Shown: positions 23,081 through 35,395 of the stretch, one piece after another
Numbering within the stretch: the stretch's first letter is position 1
Layout: the number at the start of each line of letters is the position of its first letter
Source: Timema cristinae
Lineage: Eukaryota; Arthropoda; Insecta; Phasmatodea; Timematidae
Length of the DNA: 64,000 nucleotides
NCBI GenBank assembly: GCA_039000515.1
Contig: JBCFYV010011135.1
Location: 6,061,209 to 6,125,208, forward strand
Reading direction: 5' to 3'
Position numbers and translations under genes: made by a program
The notes under the pieces: generated by a model
What the model was told of the DNA's origin: nothing
What the model saw: only the letters and a program-made list of their open reading frames with translations
The model's database searches: none

Positions 23081-24409
23081 TGATAAACATAATGTGTAAG
23101 TTATGGAAACTACTCTTAAGTCAGGTTTGTTTCTAAAAACTAGAAGTTCCTATTGCTATGTAAAACACCTTCAGTTAGTTAGTTTATGAAAATTAAGCCA
23201 TTTTGGAACAATCTAAATTTTTGAAACTATTCATCGGTAATTTATCCTCATCTCTGATGTATGAAAACAAATACCATTTTAATGTCAAGTACTAACGAAC
23301 TCCTATTAATTGTTTTGGCTCTAGTCCCAAGTACATTCAGACAGGAAGCCAGACATATTAAACTTTTTTTTTGCGTTAGTGGGCACATAAAAACCCCAAT
23401 ATAAATCCTAACATAAAGGTAGACAAATTCACGACCACAAACCTTTCTTTATATCTATATTAAAATAGATATTAAAGTCTTTACTTTGATTTTGTTGCGT
23501 TTGAAGTGTTTTCTATAGCGATTTTTTCTTAAATTAAATTAATCTATTTTAAACATTACATGTCATTGGTTTGATGAACAAAATTCATAGCATTTTAAAC
23601 AATTCAACCAAACTAAACTAGAACAGTGTCAAATACCGACACCAAGGTTGTGATCATGAATATAAGTACCAGCGGCCCCTCACCACTACTCTCAGTCAAC
23701 TCTCGTGGCATTGCCGCTAGCCGGGGTTGCCTAAGCCCCACCTCGCCTCCCAGACTAGGTCAAACATACTTTAGAGCTGCAGCTCTTTCCACCACAATAA
23801 TGTATTAAATATTTGTTCTTTTACCTTTTTAAACTGCCACCGCTGACGACACTAGTAAAATTAACGAATAGCTTCTGATAAAATAAAAAATATATGAGAC
23901 TGTTCACCACACAGGATTTCTCAACCCTTTACCTAAAATGGAGATAATTACTCAAAACTCATGATAACAAAATGATGTATATTTTTTTTACAGAAACACT
24001 CCATAAAGATCAGTTGTTACAAAAACCCATTGAGAATGAATCTACGTCGCCAAAGAGCATAAAAATTAATTTCCTACATCTAGATTTAAAACGTATATTT
24101 GCCAATATCTCATGAAATATTATTTTATAAAATAATGATAATATAAAAGTTTTCATATCTTCAATAGTACTACAACTTTACAATGCTAAGTTATTTTGTA
24201 AATCAATTAGCTGCAGATATATTATATAGATTGTAAATCTACGCATTTGTAAAATACCCTCAAAGTAATATTTATGATGAAATGAAAATTGCCCTTTTGT
24301 TTAAGATGTTAAACAGTGCTTAGATAGGAAATTAATCGACCTCGTTTTCAACGATTTTGATAAAATGAATCTTTGCTTTTTAACTTTATGTAAGCTAACC
24401 TTTATTTAT
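23081..24409. other. Unassigned sequence
   Basis: AT-rich apart from a GC-richer patch at 23640-23790, which contains the palindrome 'agagctgcagctct' (about 23772-23785). The 60-residue frame there has no motif. Confidence 0.45.
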
Positions 24410-24640
24410 ATATTAGGAATCTATGTTAAAGAAATACTTTTTAGAAATCTTATGAAAACCCTAAATACCAAATTTAGGCTCAATCGGTAAAATGGATTTG
24501 GTTCTAATCCTAGTAACATACATCACTTAAAAACATTTTAAGACTAAGCGGGTCATGAAACGTCACATCTAACAAAAATCTTGAATTATACTTTTTTGAC
24601 GATCACAATACGATCTAGGAGTGCCATTTCGTCTCTCTTC
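24410..24640 (+). repeat. Dispersed repeat family E
   Basis: Contains 'gcgggtcatgaaacgtcaca', 'cttgaattatacttttttga' and 'cgatcacaatacgatct', in the same order as at 11440-11690 and 35275-35395. Confidence 0.6.
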
Positions 24641-25084
24641 CTCTCCTATAAGTGGATTGTATAGTAAGTATAGCTTGCATTATGAACCAACAACCTAGGA
24701 GGTACAAAGTGGAAGATAAATTACCTCTGGGTTCACGCAAGTAAAAGTTTAATACTCCCGAGCAAGACCATTTGACCTCCGAAATGGGTCACTCCATTAA
24801 TATAATATAGTTGTGTACATTACAAGTCCTAAACTTGTGTTATTCTTCTTAAGTCAACAATCTGAAGGTAAATTTGATGTGATGTCTATCCATCTGGAAC
24901 TGGGCATTCACTCAGACATTTGACTGGTTAGTGCTGCCTGCACCATCTGGTAGAAACCCATATACTCTGGGGCTTAGAATGTTTGTTTACTCCCAGTTGC
25001 TTTGCACACTGACTTTCTATGACGAGCACGAAAGGGCATATTAATTTTGTCCGTAAAGTTATTTTCATATAACTTCCAGTGTTC
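24641..25084. other. Unassigned sequence
   Basis: No coding signal or shared repeat seen. Confidence 0.45.
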
Positions 25085-25240
25085 TGTTATAAGCAACAAT
25101 TGACATAGTAGTGACGGATTTACTTCCCTTTTGAAGGAAGTTGTGCTACGAGATTTTATCGCTTAAGAAAGATTTTTCAAACCCAACTGGTCTTGAGCCC
25201 CCAAACATCAGTTCCTGAGGTGAGCACTGTACCCCAAGAG
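25085..25240 (-). mobile_element. SINE family 3, partial
   Basis: Shows 'gaaggaagttgtgctacgag' and 'tcctgaggtgagcactgtac', both shared with 13738-14030 and 39243-39525. Read in reverse the second is the tRNA-like head. The distal half is absent. Confidence 0.6.
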
Positions 25241-25770
25241 GTCAACAAAAATTATTTTTATAACTTCCAGTCGAGTTTGAATGAAAACCGCTAGTTTCTT
25301 AATATTTCAAATAGTATAGAGCAGTATTTATACAATACATATTTCAAGATGAATTTCTTTGATAGACCCATTTATAAATGATAGATATGTACCAAACACA
25401 ATTTTGTTAGATTAACATTTTTTGTGAAAAAATTTATAAACACACAAATTACATTTTTTAAATCACTTTATTATAAATGTTGGATTTTTAAATTATACAA
25501 ATTGAAATATTAAGCTACCTTATAATATGTTATGAAATGATTTCTAAAAATGAATAAAATTTTAAACTATAAATAATCGCGAAAAATCGTCGAGTTGAAT
25601 TTGAGCAGATACTGAATTTCAACAAGAACTCTAATTTTAGAGTACTCGAACACCTCTAAACAGAGGGTGAACGTTATCAACATATCCCTATAGAATTAAA
25701 ACCATATTTATTAATATATTTATAATTTAAAGAATTAATAGAAATTAGTATATAGTCTTTATTTTTTGTT
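25241..25770. other. AT-rich DNA, nothing recognised
   Basis: No shared repeat, no coding signal. Confidence 0.5.
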
Positions 25771-25777
25771 TGTAGAG

Positions 25778-26040
25778 AAGGCACCATTGGGAAGGCCTAG
25801 ACGCAGATAAGATGATAACATTAAAATTGCCATGTAATATTTAGGGTATATTGACATGGGCTGGATAGAAATAGCTCAAAATAGAGATATGATGTAATGA
25901 GGTGAACTGGATAGAACTATCTTAAAATAGAGACAAGATTTAATTAGATGAACTGGATATAGCTAGATTAAGATAGATAATGTTGGTGAACTTCTGTACT
26001 TATGAGTCCTTAATGCTTATATTAAGTAAATAAGTAAGTA
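25778..26040 (+). pseudogene. LINE 3' end with 46-bp tandem units
   Basis: Starts at the GRPRRR-type codons (ggaaggcctagacgcagata), has about three tandem copies of the 'gaactggatagaactatct' unit, and ends with 'aagtaaataagtaagtaat', the simple (taag)-type tail of this LINE. It is 5'-truncated and carries several stops. Confidence 0.7.
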
Positions 26041-26049
26041 ATATTGGTT

Positions 26050-26780
26050 ATTCTTTTAAAGTTCCTTGCACTTGTATTTTAAAAATTGGGGGTGGCGTCA
26101 ATTCGGGGTGTGAAGCTCATGGGTTTGGTATGACCTTGCCCTCGTAGTGACTGACCTTAATAAGGACGGGATGATAGCTTTCCCACCCCTGAATGCTCGA
26201 TCTTCTTGTCAGAGTACCTTCTCATTGCGGACCCCAGATAACGTGAGTAAGGTTTACCTGAAAGGCGTCTTAATCTGTGTCAAGGCCTTCCGTGTTAGAA
26301 CGAATGGGAGGGAGGTCCCACCCTCCTTACTAGACACACACTGAGCGGTTGGTAGCTAGTACCTTTCCGGGAAATTTGATCAGGCCACCTATACGTGGTC
26401 CCCACTGGAAAATTCAGTTCGAAAGCCCTTTTAGGGTGATTCCTAAGCCTGGGCGCTTGACCTCCTGCAAGATGTTAACGTCCTGGCGTGAGCGTCCTTT
26501 AGTCATGGAAGGAGGGGCCAACTCTTCTCACTAATGGAAGATGATCAAGGCAAGTGGAGTGAGGTTCATAGCTGTCTGGGGATAACAGGGATAAGGTCAT
26601 ATGTTTCTAAATTACTCACTGCGCGCATTTTACGTGCATGGCTACGCTCGAAGGACACATTCATGATGAGTTGGAGGAACCTTGAGAGAGGAGTATGTTC
26701 TCCAGATAGGTGGTTGCCGGACCCTGACATGGTAGGTGAGTTTCCACTTTCAAAAGTCTCCAACTTATCTAAGGTGTAAG
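26050..26780. other. GC-elevated block, unclassified
   Basis: Composition near 50% GC against AT-rich flanks. Three adjacent plus-strand frames (26147-26344, 26349-26534, 26534-26779) nearly abut, but each is short and in a different phase, and none carries a motif I know. It could be an old pseudogene or an uncharacterised repeat. No terminal repeats were found. Confidence 0.35.
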
Positions 26781-27425
26781 ACTTGTGACGTGGACGTGTA
26801 CTTAAGATATAAAAAACAGTCATTTAATTTTTATAGTAAACACTATTTTTCTATCAAATATGTACACAAAACTAGATACGAGTTTTAAAGATACCACAGG
26901 CAGCTCCTAATTATATTTTATTTCGACTAAATTACATTCGGTTCTAAATTATGGGTTAAATAATGTTATCCGATACAAATGATAATCTCAGGTATCAGCG
27001 AGTACATAGCCTTGCCGAATTAAAACTCTTCATTTGGCAGCATGACTGCTGATTCCAAGACACAAGCTGCTGTGTTTCTGATAGCGCTAAGTAGCCAGTG
27101 ATTTCACACACTCACCCTGGACTTTATATTAAAATACAAGCAAAATATATCCCTAAGAACTGGACAAGCTGGCGTAGCTCAGTGGTCAAACTTCCCCGAC
27201 ATTATTCTTGTGTTCATGTATAAGTTACACCCTATTATTGAAACCTCTCCTTTTGTGAATTAGAAAATATTCTGACCATTCTATGAAAGGGCTATTTATT
27301 CTTACCATTTCACGAATTGAGCAATAATTTCATGAACTCTTTCACACTATTTTAATGAACTGGATATTATTTTACTATCTACTAAAACTGAGACTGACAT
27401 TATTTTCTTATATTATATGTTATTT
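26781..27425. other. AT-rich DNA, nothing recognised
   Basis: A tRNA-like box A ('tggcgtagctcagtggtcaa') occurs at 27172-27191 but no box B follows. Confidence 0.5.
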
Positions 27426-27670
27426 TAGCAATGTCTTATTACCCATTTGTGTTATACGCATATTCGCACATGTACTAATTAATCTAAAGTGTAAATAATA
27501 TGGAAGGTTGCATTTAGATGAAGTATACCCTCATTTGCGTGAAGCGAGTGTGTAAAAGCTTATAGCAAAATTCACTCCAACACACCCACCCCAGATTCAA
27601 ACCCTAGTTTTTCCATCGGCAGTCTAATCTACAGTGAGAGTGACTCTTAGGACTATGTGGCCACCAAGCC
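27426..27670 (-). mobile_element. SINE family 1, reverse orientation
   Basis: Near full-length: tail 'gcaatgtcttattacccatt', core 'cctcatttgcgtgaagcgag', head 'ggactatgtggccaccaagc'. Diverged by indels. Confidence 0.8.
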
Positions 27671-28627
27671 AGGTAACATTATATGTTAAAAGTTATAAAT
27701 TAACCCAACCTAAGTAAACTAAACTTTCATTCTAAAATTATTAAATGTTTGGACCCAAATTTTTCTTCACTTGTCCATTTCACGGAAAGGACAAACACTG
27801 TTCAAGCCCATGATGAGAGTAGCACAGGCGCTACACAATTCATGAACACAACGAGGTTTTTTCCTGTCCGGGAAATGGGCAATGCTTGAAGCCACAGCTC
27901 TAGGAATGCTCACAAATTCGTTCAATTGATTAAATGGCCAATTTCAATTTAGGGGTGTCTTATACAATTTTTTTCTACAGAAGTTTAAATGAAAATAAAG
28001 AATATAAAAAGAGCTGTTTAAATGCACACACGATTCCTCCTCCTTGCGTGAAACATAAATAAGTAGAACCGTAGGTAGTGTTGGCATCACTGAGCATGTT
28101 TGATGTTGCCCGCAATGCGGGGGATTCCCACCCTAGGGGCTACTTCTCCGAGCTGTCCCTCCATTGTGCTCTCATGCTGAGCCGATACACGGGTTGATTT
28201 AAACATCCCTAAAGCATACTCTACACTTTGAAACTCCATAACCTTCATTCAATCCCCCACCCCGTGCCCTCTCAATTTCTCTGCGCTTTTGTTGAACAGG
28301 TTGGGCTTTTGTTTCCAAGCTCGGGGATATCATTATTTATGTGTTATAAAATCCATTTATGTGTGTATAATTCTGTTTCCGACCTCCTCCACCTAGTTTA
28401 TTCTAGTGACGGGAAACTGTGTCACACAATTTGTGTGCTTGTGTTGGTAATATGAGCCATTATTACTGTCTCTCTTGTGTTTCATTGTGGCACTAGACAC
28501 ATTTGATGATAGGTTTTATAACCCCCAAAAAATAGGATATAAACAGAATATCTACATTAAGTATTCACCTTAATGCTATAGTTGTGCATCGAGTTTTCCC
28601 AGATTCTACTTACCATATTAAGAAAAA
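27671..28627. other. Unassigned sequence
   Basis: The GC content is somewhat raised at 28060-28300. A 75-residue plus-strand frame (28228-28455) has no motif. No shared repeat was found. Confidence 0.4.
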
Positions 28628-28760
28628 CTTTACTTTCTCATATAAAGAGAAAGTATTGTAACCATTAACATATTTGACTTATATATTTTGATGGATATTT
28701 ACGTTTCACATGCCCTTGAACAAACACAGTGAATCTTCCAGTTCTGTCTGTCCCAATGTA
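28628..28760 (-). repeat. Dispersed repeat family E, with terminal hairpin
   Basis: Reverse copy. Its outer end is the palindrome 'actttctc' - 7 bases - 'gagaaagt' (28632-28655), followed by 'attgtaaccatt' and then 'tttacgtttcacatgcc', the reverse of the 'ggcatgtgaaacgt' segment. Confidence 0.6.
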
Positions 28761-31495
28761 GTAATCTGTAATCCCTGGACACAGATCCAAAACAGATTGG
28801 TGGATTTGATTTGAACATGTTATTTATATATTATATGGCTATACCGTAGGAAGATTTTTGCCCTTAAAATAATGGAAGTTTACTGAAGAGTGATTGTTTT
28901 CTAATTCCGGACTTTTCGAAAATGGCCTTAGTGATTTTGTTTAAAATATATAAATAAACTGTATTTGATCTCCAAAATAACAGTGTTTACTTGTGTTTTT
29001 TTGTATAATATATGTTTAGGTGAGGTGCAATGATGTGTGATTCTTTAAAATTAGAATTATTTAGAAAATGGCCTAAAATATTTACTTCAAAATTACTGGG
29101 GAATTTTTGGCATTAAAAATAAAGCTGTATCCTGGATTTAGGAAGAAAATTAATCAAGATTAACTAACTGATTCAGTTTTTTTAATAAAATATTTAAAAA
29201 AATAGCTCTAATGATTTGGTAAAAATGTACAAGGATATTTTTTTATATTATGCATAATATTATATATTTTCTTAAAAAAATATTTTATAGTAATTTACTG
29301 ATGACTGAAATTTGAAAAATTTTTAGATGTTTAAAAATACTTTCAACTATTTTGTTCCAAATTTAAATATAATGTTAATTTTACATTGACATAAGCTTTT
29401 GTTATTTACTAATGCAATTGAGAAATGAGAAATGAAAATTACAGCTTGAAAGAAAATATCATATAATGGCCAAATTATATATTGATACATGGTTCGGTAG
29501 CTGATGACACATTTGGAAATAGATTGAGTATAATCGATATTTCAAATGGCTAGTCTCTGTTCGTAAAATGAAAAGGTTGATAAAATACATTAGAAGGTAT
29601 TTAGTATTTTAGGGGGAGAAATACATTGTTACATTAGTGTGAACTCAGTAGATTGTGAGGATGAACTGGAAAAGTAGAACATTTAAAATGTTTGATACCC
29701 TCGGCCCGCCACACAAGTTAATAACTCTCCCTGTGTACTTAACTTACAACTGTCTAGAAGTATCAACACTGGAGTTATAGTCCATGCAACAATAATTGCA
29801 CCAGGTTTTTATCTCAAAGGAATGTATGTTTTTCAACAATAATCTATTTGGCACCTGCAAGCCCCAGAATCACCTTATTTTTGGGAAGGAGGGAGGGCTC
29901 AATTAAACTGGTGTTCTAAATAATCAATAGTTACAAGATCATGTTTTGGACATGTTTGCTATCTATTTGCCCAAGAACGTTTTCAGCCAGAGCCTTGCAC
30001 GGGACATTTATTTATTACACTTTATAGTTCATTTCGTAAAAATATAGTTCATTTATTTGACTCTCACTTTATATAATCGCACGACAGAAATATACTTTTT
30101 TACAAACAAAGCCTAAAATTACACGCGCTTATCAATTATTGATGGTTAGGCTTTGTTAGGTTGATTACTATTAAAATAAACCTGTAGTTAACAGGCCTAA
30201 AATTAGTAAATACATAAAATAATTAAGTACGTTATTTTTCACATGTTCTAATGTTATACTATAATTATGCAATAAGTGGATATTTGTCAATATTTGAATA
30301 ACTTGAATTAGAAAAAGGCTTAAAGTAAAAAAAAAAAAAACTACGTCAGCACTTTTGCCCTTCTCTATCAAAAGTTAAACCCTACACACCCCTTAAATAA
30401 AAAAAAAGTTCTACGAGCTTAGTCCAAATTCTCACAGTATTAAGCAAGTTTATTTTAGCACCACATCTTACTTACTATTACTTAATATAATACACCAAGC
30501 TCCAAAACATAGAAACCTGAAACCTTGAATTAGTGTTTAGTAAAAACTGGGTGTGTATTTTGGTCCTAAATAATGTACTGTGGGCCTTACAACTAATATC
30601 ATGTGATCACTAGCAATTGCTGTTAATGTAGTATCAAATTATGGTTATATTTAGTGAAGTGAAGTTTAATATTATAACGATTCATTCGCTACCGACATTC
30701 ATCACTAAGAATAAATTTTAATCTTAATTACAAAGAAAAATGTCAACATTATGTTCTAAGATAGACGGTGATAAATATCAAACTTATGTCAGAGAGAGAT
30801 TTCAACACAATAAACAACCTTAAATACCCAAGATAAATTCAATATATCTCTCCCTCACCTAGAGGAACACGGGTTGGTTTCAGCTAGTAAGATAATAAAA
30901 ACACATTTGAAGTTTTTACCTTGAAATTATCTGGAAAAATGAGGTGCGTTGCAGACGTACGGAAATCTCGATGGTACTTTGGAAGTGATTTGTTATTTTG
31001 AAATATGTCTTACGTCAAAATTGATGAGAACGGTATCAGCATGTCCCGGAATTCAAGCCCTTATTGTTATTTTTTAAATCCATGTAAAAGTAATATTTGC
31101 TCAGTTTCATCTACGTTTCATGTCGCTTGATTAAGTTCTAAGATAAAATTAAATGCCCGTAAACAAAATCCAGCCATCCTCGAGCAAAGATGTCATTGTT
31201 GATTGGTCACAACATTAAATAGTACGATAGTTAAATATGGTTTTAGTGGTTTAAAGGTTCTTATTATAATTATCTCAGTTGGATGGTTCCCTTCATGTAA
31301 GCGATGCCCTTAAGAGTTGGTTGGAACTTAAGATTCAGACCAAGGTGGTTGGATTTAAAACTTTGAACGATAAAATTGTGAGAAGATAAAGGGGTAGCGG
31401 TAAATTATAGTTTCCTAGTTTATATTTAGTTTATGTTAGTGAGTTTCATCTCAACCATCCTTGTCTCGTCACTAACAACTCACAACCACTCACCA
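28761..31495. other. AT-rich DNA with one SINE-tail remnant
   Basis: Long AT-rich stretch without coding signal. A decayed SINE 3' tail ('ttttagcaccacatcttact') lies at about 30452-30490. Confidence 0.5.
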
Positions 31496-31720
31496 TTAAC
31501 GAGTCCTACTACCCATCCCTGTTCAGGTTATAGGCATGTTTTATAATCACTCTAATGGTGTAGGGATTTGGAAAGAAGCATTTTAGAGGTAATCTACCTG
31601 TATTTGCGTGGAAATAGGTGGGAAACCACCCTCAGTAGACCAGACTGAGATTCAAACCCCAATCTCCCCGTGATCAGCAGACCAGTCCAACATTGACTCC
31701 CTAGTTGGCTCGGTCAACAT
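31496..31720 (-). mobile_element. SINE family 1, reverse orientation
   Basis: Contains 'tcctactacccatccctgtt', 'ctacctgtatttgcgtggaa' and 'tgagattcaaaccccaatct' (box B reversed), ending in 'gttggctcggtcaacatt'. The first tail bases have decayed. Confidence 0.8.
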
Positions 31721-32845
31721 TACTGTGAAAATCACAATCTCTTCATCCCTGTTGAGCCATACATGACACGATTTATGCCTTTTTACATGCACCCACCGTT
31801 GGGGGTACTAAGTATTCTTATAAACTTGTAAGCGGCCTTTATGTCAGGTGGTTCAAACATTATGTTAGTAGATCCTCATCGGTAGACACGTGGTCTGAAA
31901 TGTCTGGCTTATTTAACCAGGTTTGAAGAATCCTGACTAGGTTCTTGAGGGTGCTGTTTAATATATTGTTCTCCACTATCACTACGAGAAAATGCTGATA
32001 CATTTTCCTTAAATCCCAAGGTATTTATTAATACCTCACTAACGTTAATCAATATATATGTGTATATCCCGAACGGGTAGTAAGACATGGTGAGAAAAAT
32101 ATTATTAAAAGTAATTAAACCTCACCTAATTTAGATTATCTTAGCAAACTTAGTCTCACAGCAACTCATCATGTTCAGTAAGATAATGCTCAATGTTTCT
32201 TTAGGTAACAATAAAATGACTGCTTACAATTATTGGGGTTTCCCCCGGCTCATCCCAAATAAGTAGATTAGTAAAAATAGACAAAACGACTCGTTCCGGG
32301 GTTGAAAATGTTTACTTTGTGCGTGAACCCAGCTCGTCCCATTCTTTTCATATCACTTCAATAGAATTGATCACATACGACATTGATGACGTAGTTAGCT
32401 GACGTGGCAAGATCATTCTCCTTTTGAAGAATTTAAAATTTAATAAATATCGCGATTTAGCGAGTGATGAAAGTAAGGGGCGGTACGGGAAACGAAAATG
32501 TGGAACATATTTAAACACAATGGGTCAGTTTTTGTCTTGCTTGATTTTTACCTGAACTTGGCTTATTGATTGCAGCTAGGTGTCTAAGGTGTTCACATTT
32601 GTTATGTTCTAGAATAATTTGAAAGTAGGGACGAGAAGTGTTCTTGGTATTAGCTTGGTTTAAAAACATGAGGACGAGAGCGGCTATGATCCCCATCGCA
32701 CCTGAAAGATGTCCTTGAGAGTGATTAAATTAGGGACGAATCATGTGATCATCAATTTCTGAACTACATGTGGCCTTGAAGTATTGCGGTACATTAATAA
32801 TAAATAGATAAATATCACGCTTTGGGCCCGTTTCATTGTTAGAAA
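31721..32845. other. Unassigned sequence with one SINE-tail remnant
   Basis: A tail-only family-1/2 remnant lies at 32041-32090 ('tatatcccgaacgggtagta'). Nothing else was recognised. Confidence 0.5.
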
Positions 32846-33110
32846 CCCACCTCGGTGGCGTAGTTAGCTAACGCGCTTGTTTAGTGTTGAGCTAGACTGC
32901 TGAGGACGGAGAGATCATGGTTCGAATCTCGGTCGGATGAACTGGGGTGGTTTTTCCTAAATGGTTTTCCACTCTCCCTCCACGAAAATGTGGGTTCACT
33001 TCCTCTATTTTCAACCTTCCCAATTCCTAACCAATAAGCATAGTTAGTACTTAAGCTTATAGCCCAAACGGGTAGTAAGACGCGGTGCTAAGTATAGGTA
33101 TTATTATTAT
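32846..33110 (+). mobile_element. SINE family 1, best-preserved copy
   Basis: Use this as the reference copy. The head is tRNA-derived: 'cctcggtggcgtagttagct' holds box A (TGGCGTAGTTAGC) and 'catggttcgaatctcggtcg' holds box B (GGTTCGAATC), about 60 bases apart. A conserved core follows (cctaaatggttttccactct, then cctccacgaaaatgtgggtt). The tail is 'agcccaaacgggtagtaaga' plus 'cgcggtgctaa' and (tta)n. The copy is about 265 bp. Transcription would be by RNA polymerase III from the internal promoter, with movement by a LINE in trans. The fold-back element at 33111 begins at the end of its tail. Confidence 0.92.
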
Positions 33111-33292
33111 CATAGTCAGACTTAGCATGCGTCAAGTGCGATGCTATAATAAATACAAGATGACACCTGTCTGGACCTGAATGGAATATACCATTTTTAT
33201 ACAGGAAAGTGTGCCATTCCATTCTGGTCTAGACAGGTGTCGTCTGGTATTTGGTGTAGCACCACACTTGAGGTGTACCAAGTCTAACTATG
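33111..33292. mobile_element. 182-bp fold-back element with ~80-bp inverted repeats
   Basis: The left arm starts 'catagtcagacttagcatgc' and the right arm, read in reverse, starts 'catagttagacttggtacac'. The arms pair over about 75-80 bases, including the perfect block gacacctgtct and a near-perfect block ending ggaat. The loop is about 25-30 bases. There is no coding capacity. It has the form of a small MITE or fold-back element; transcribed, it would form a long imperfect hairpin. It abuts the (tta)n tail of the SINE on its left, so the insertion site was within or next to that tail. A target duplication of TA-type is possible but cannot be read with certainty in AT-repeat DNA. Confidence 0.85.
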
Positions 33293-34030
33293 AAACTCTC
33301 TCTTTATCTTGACAAATTAAAAAAAAAAGATTGTTTTCAAAAACAAATAAAAGTAGTTTGAAAATTCATTTAAGCTAACTATTCAAACTACAATAATACA
33401 AGATTATTAAATTTAAATTATATCTAGATGTGTCAATATTATATATGGTAGTTACATAATTATTTATACAGCATCTTGTAATTAAAATAAATTAACTAAT
33501 TACTGTACTCGATATGACAAATCTCACCCCATGTTGAATTTGGGCACAATCCAAGTCTATCTATTTCCCACCATTCCTTCTTTTTTCAAACATCCAACCC
33601 ACCATTGAGAGCATATATACATATTTTATTGTTAGTCCCTGGTAACCTGGCTCGCTTCAATCCAGTTATTCTCAATTTCTCCTCTTGCATTTTACGTTAC
33701 AAATGTACGAACATCCATTTCTTCAAATCAAATTATTTTGTAATGGATTGCAGATATACCTCCCTCACACCCAGCTGTATCCACGTCAGAACGTAAAAGA
33801 GAAACCGAATTAAAGAACATAATTTATTAATATAAGTGTTAGCGTTATACCCAATGATTGATCAAACCAGAAATTATCTAGATAAACAATGCACAACATT
33901 GAATAACATTATTATGTTCGTACCTTCAACTGTCAACTTGTAGCAGTGTTATTGACCAATATTTTTAATTGGGTTCACTAAGTGTAAATTCACAATATTT
34001 GAATATGGTATTTGTTTGTTTTGTTTATTT
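33293..34030. other. AT-rich DNA, nothing recognised
   Basis: No shared repeat; short frames only. Confidence 0.5.
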
Positions 34031-34271
34031 AAGCACCACGTCTTACTACGCATTCAATATATACGCTTATGTACTAATTACATTAATAGTTTTAGAATGA
34101 ATGAGGTTATATTTACTGAAAGAGTACTCGCATCTGTGTGGAGGGAAAGTAAAAACTATTTTGGAAAATTACCCTCAGTAGAGCCGACCGAGATTCTAAC
34201 TTTAATCTCCTTTTCATCGGCAGTAAATTCTACTGCAAGAGTAGCGCCTTAGACCACGTGGCCACCGAAGT
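34031..34271 (-). mobile_element. SINE family 1, reverse orientation
   Basis: Tail 'aagcaccacgtcttactacg', core 'ctcgcatctgtgtggaggga', reversed box B region 'gaccgagattctaactttaa', head ending 'gaccacgtggccaccgaag'. The 78-residue plus-strand frame is its antisense. Confidence 0.85.
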
Positions 34272-34384
34272 GGGTTCTAATTACTAGTATAATGCATTAG
34301 GGTGAGGGTCGAATTTAGAGATATTTTTAATGAAGTGAATCTCATTAACCACTAGGGTAAAACGCACATGTAAAAACTACATTA

Positions 34385-34497
34385 ATGTGTTTGGGATTTA
34401 AAAGGTTGAAAAACGAGGAAGTGTACCCAAATCTGCGTAGAGAGAGAGGAAAACCATTTAGAATAATAACACTCGCACTAAACCTGACTGGGATTGA
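34385..34497 (-). mobile_element. SINE family 1, partial
   Basis: Core only: 'gaggaagtgtacccaaatct', 'agaggaaaaccatttagaat', then 'aacctgactgggattg'. It lies about 110 bases from a fuller copy in the same orientation. Confidence 0.7.
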
Positions 34498-35274
34498 TTT
34501 AGAGCACAGGTTATTAAACTGTTGCTTGCAACACCCCTAGGGGTCGTTACAAAGATTCAGGGGTAACAGCAAACTTTTGCGAACATGAATACGGTAAATT
34601 AAATATTATTTTATTGCTATTTAAATTAAAATGCACTACAACCTTTCATTTAATATAGTTATATAAATTAATTTGTTGCGTAGATAGGCGTCATCTGACA
34701 TGATTCCACTTATACAATTTTAATAATTTTTTTTCAAACACTGCATTTTACTTCCCATTAGGGTTATACATTTTAATTAAAACTCTTGTTATTTACTAAG
34801 ACCAATTAATGGCTTCCATTGATTGAAAAGAGAAGTTGTTAAAACCGAGTTTATTATGTCAAAATAAGCAGTATCATCCATGTTATAAATGTTATATAAT
34901 TATTATTGATTATTTGTAACAATTACCTTTTCTAATCTTATTATTTTTTATAAATTTGTATAGTTTAAGAATTATAAAACTGTAATTGGTAACACTATAT
35001 ATAATAATCGCACTTAATATGAATTTAAAAAAATATGTTCCAATAATTTTTCTCACATTTTTCTAAAACTGCTCAATATTTGACACTAGATTATAAAAAA
35101 GCTCAACTTGACTCAACCACTACTGCCTGAGGTCACTAGTAATTCGGTTTTATTAAAAGTAGTCACGAATAAAATAATGAAATAAGATTGATAAATGTCG
35201 CCACTTCAAAGAAACTTAATGTGAAAAGTACCTGCTTCAAGCATAAAAATATTAAATATTGTATAAATTCAAGA
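34498..35274. other. AT-rich DNA, nothing recognised
   Basis: No shared repeat, no coding signal. Confidence 0.5.
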
Positions 35275-35395
35275 ACCAATTTTTCGGATTTGGGAGAGGG
35301 AGGGGTCATGAAACGTCAAGATACATCAAAAGCTCGAGTTCTATTTTTTGACGATCGCAATACTTTCTCTACCTCTAAGATAGCGAGAAAGTTAA
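35275..35395 (+). repeat. Dispersed repeat family E, with terminal hairpin
   Basis: Clear copy: 'ggggtcatgaaacgtcaaga', 'aaaagctcgagttctatttt' and 'tgacgatcgcaatactttct', ending in the inverted pair 'actttctc' and 'gagaaagt' (about 35362-35393). The 100-residue frame across it is chance. Confidence 0.65.

Noticed and set aside
26579..26597. 'ggggataacagggataag' resembling a homing endonuclease site or an rRNA motif
   Set aside because: No intron, endonuclease frame or rRNA sequence surrounds it; taken as coincidence.
27170..27235. tRNA gene candidate (tggcgtagctcagtggtcaa)
   Set aside because: Only a box A is present; no box B at the right distance and no acceptor stem. Probably a SINE-head remnant.
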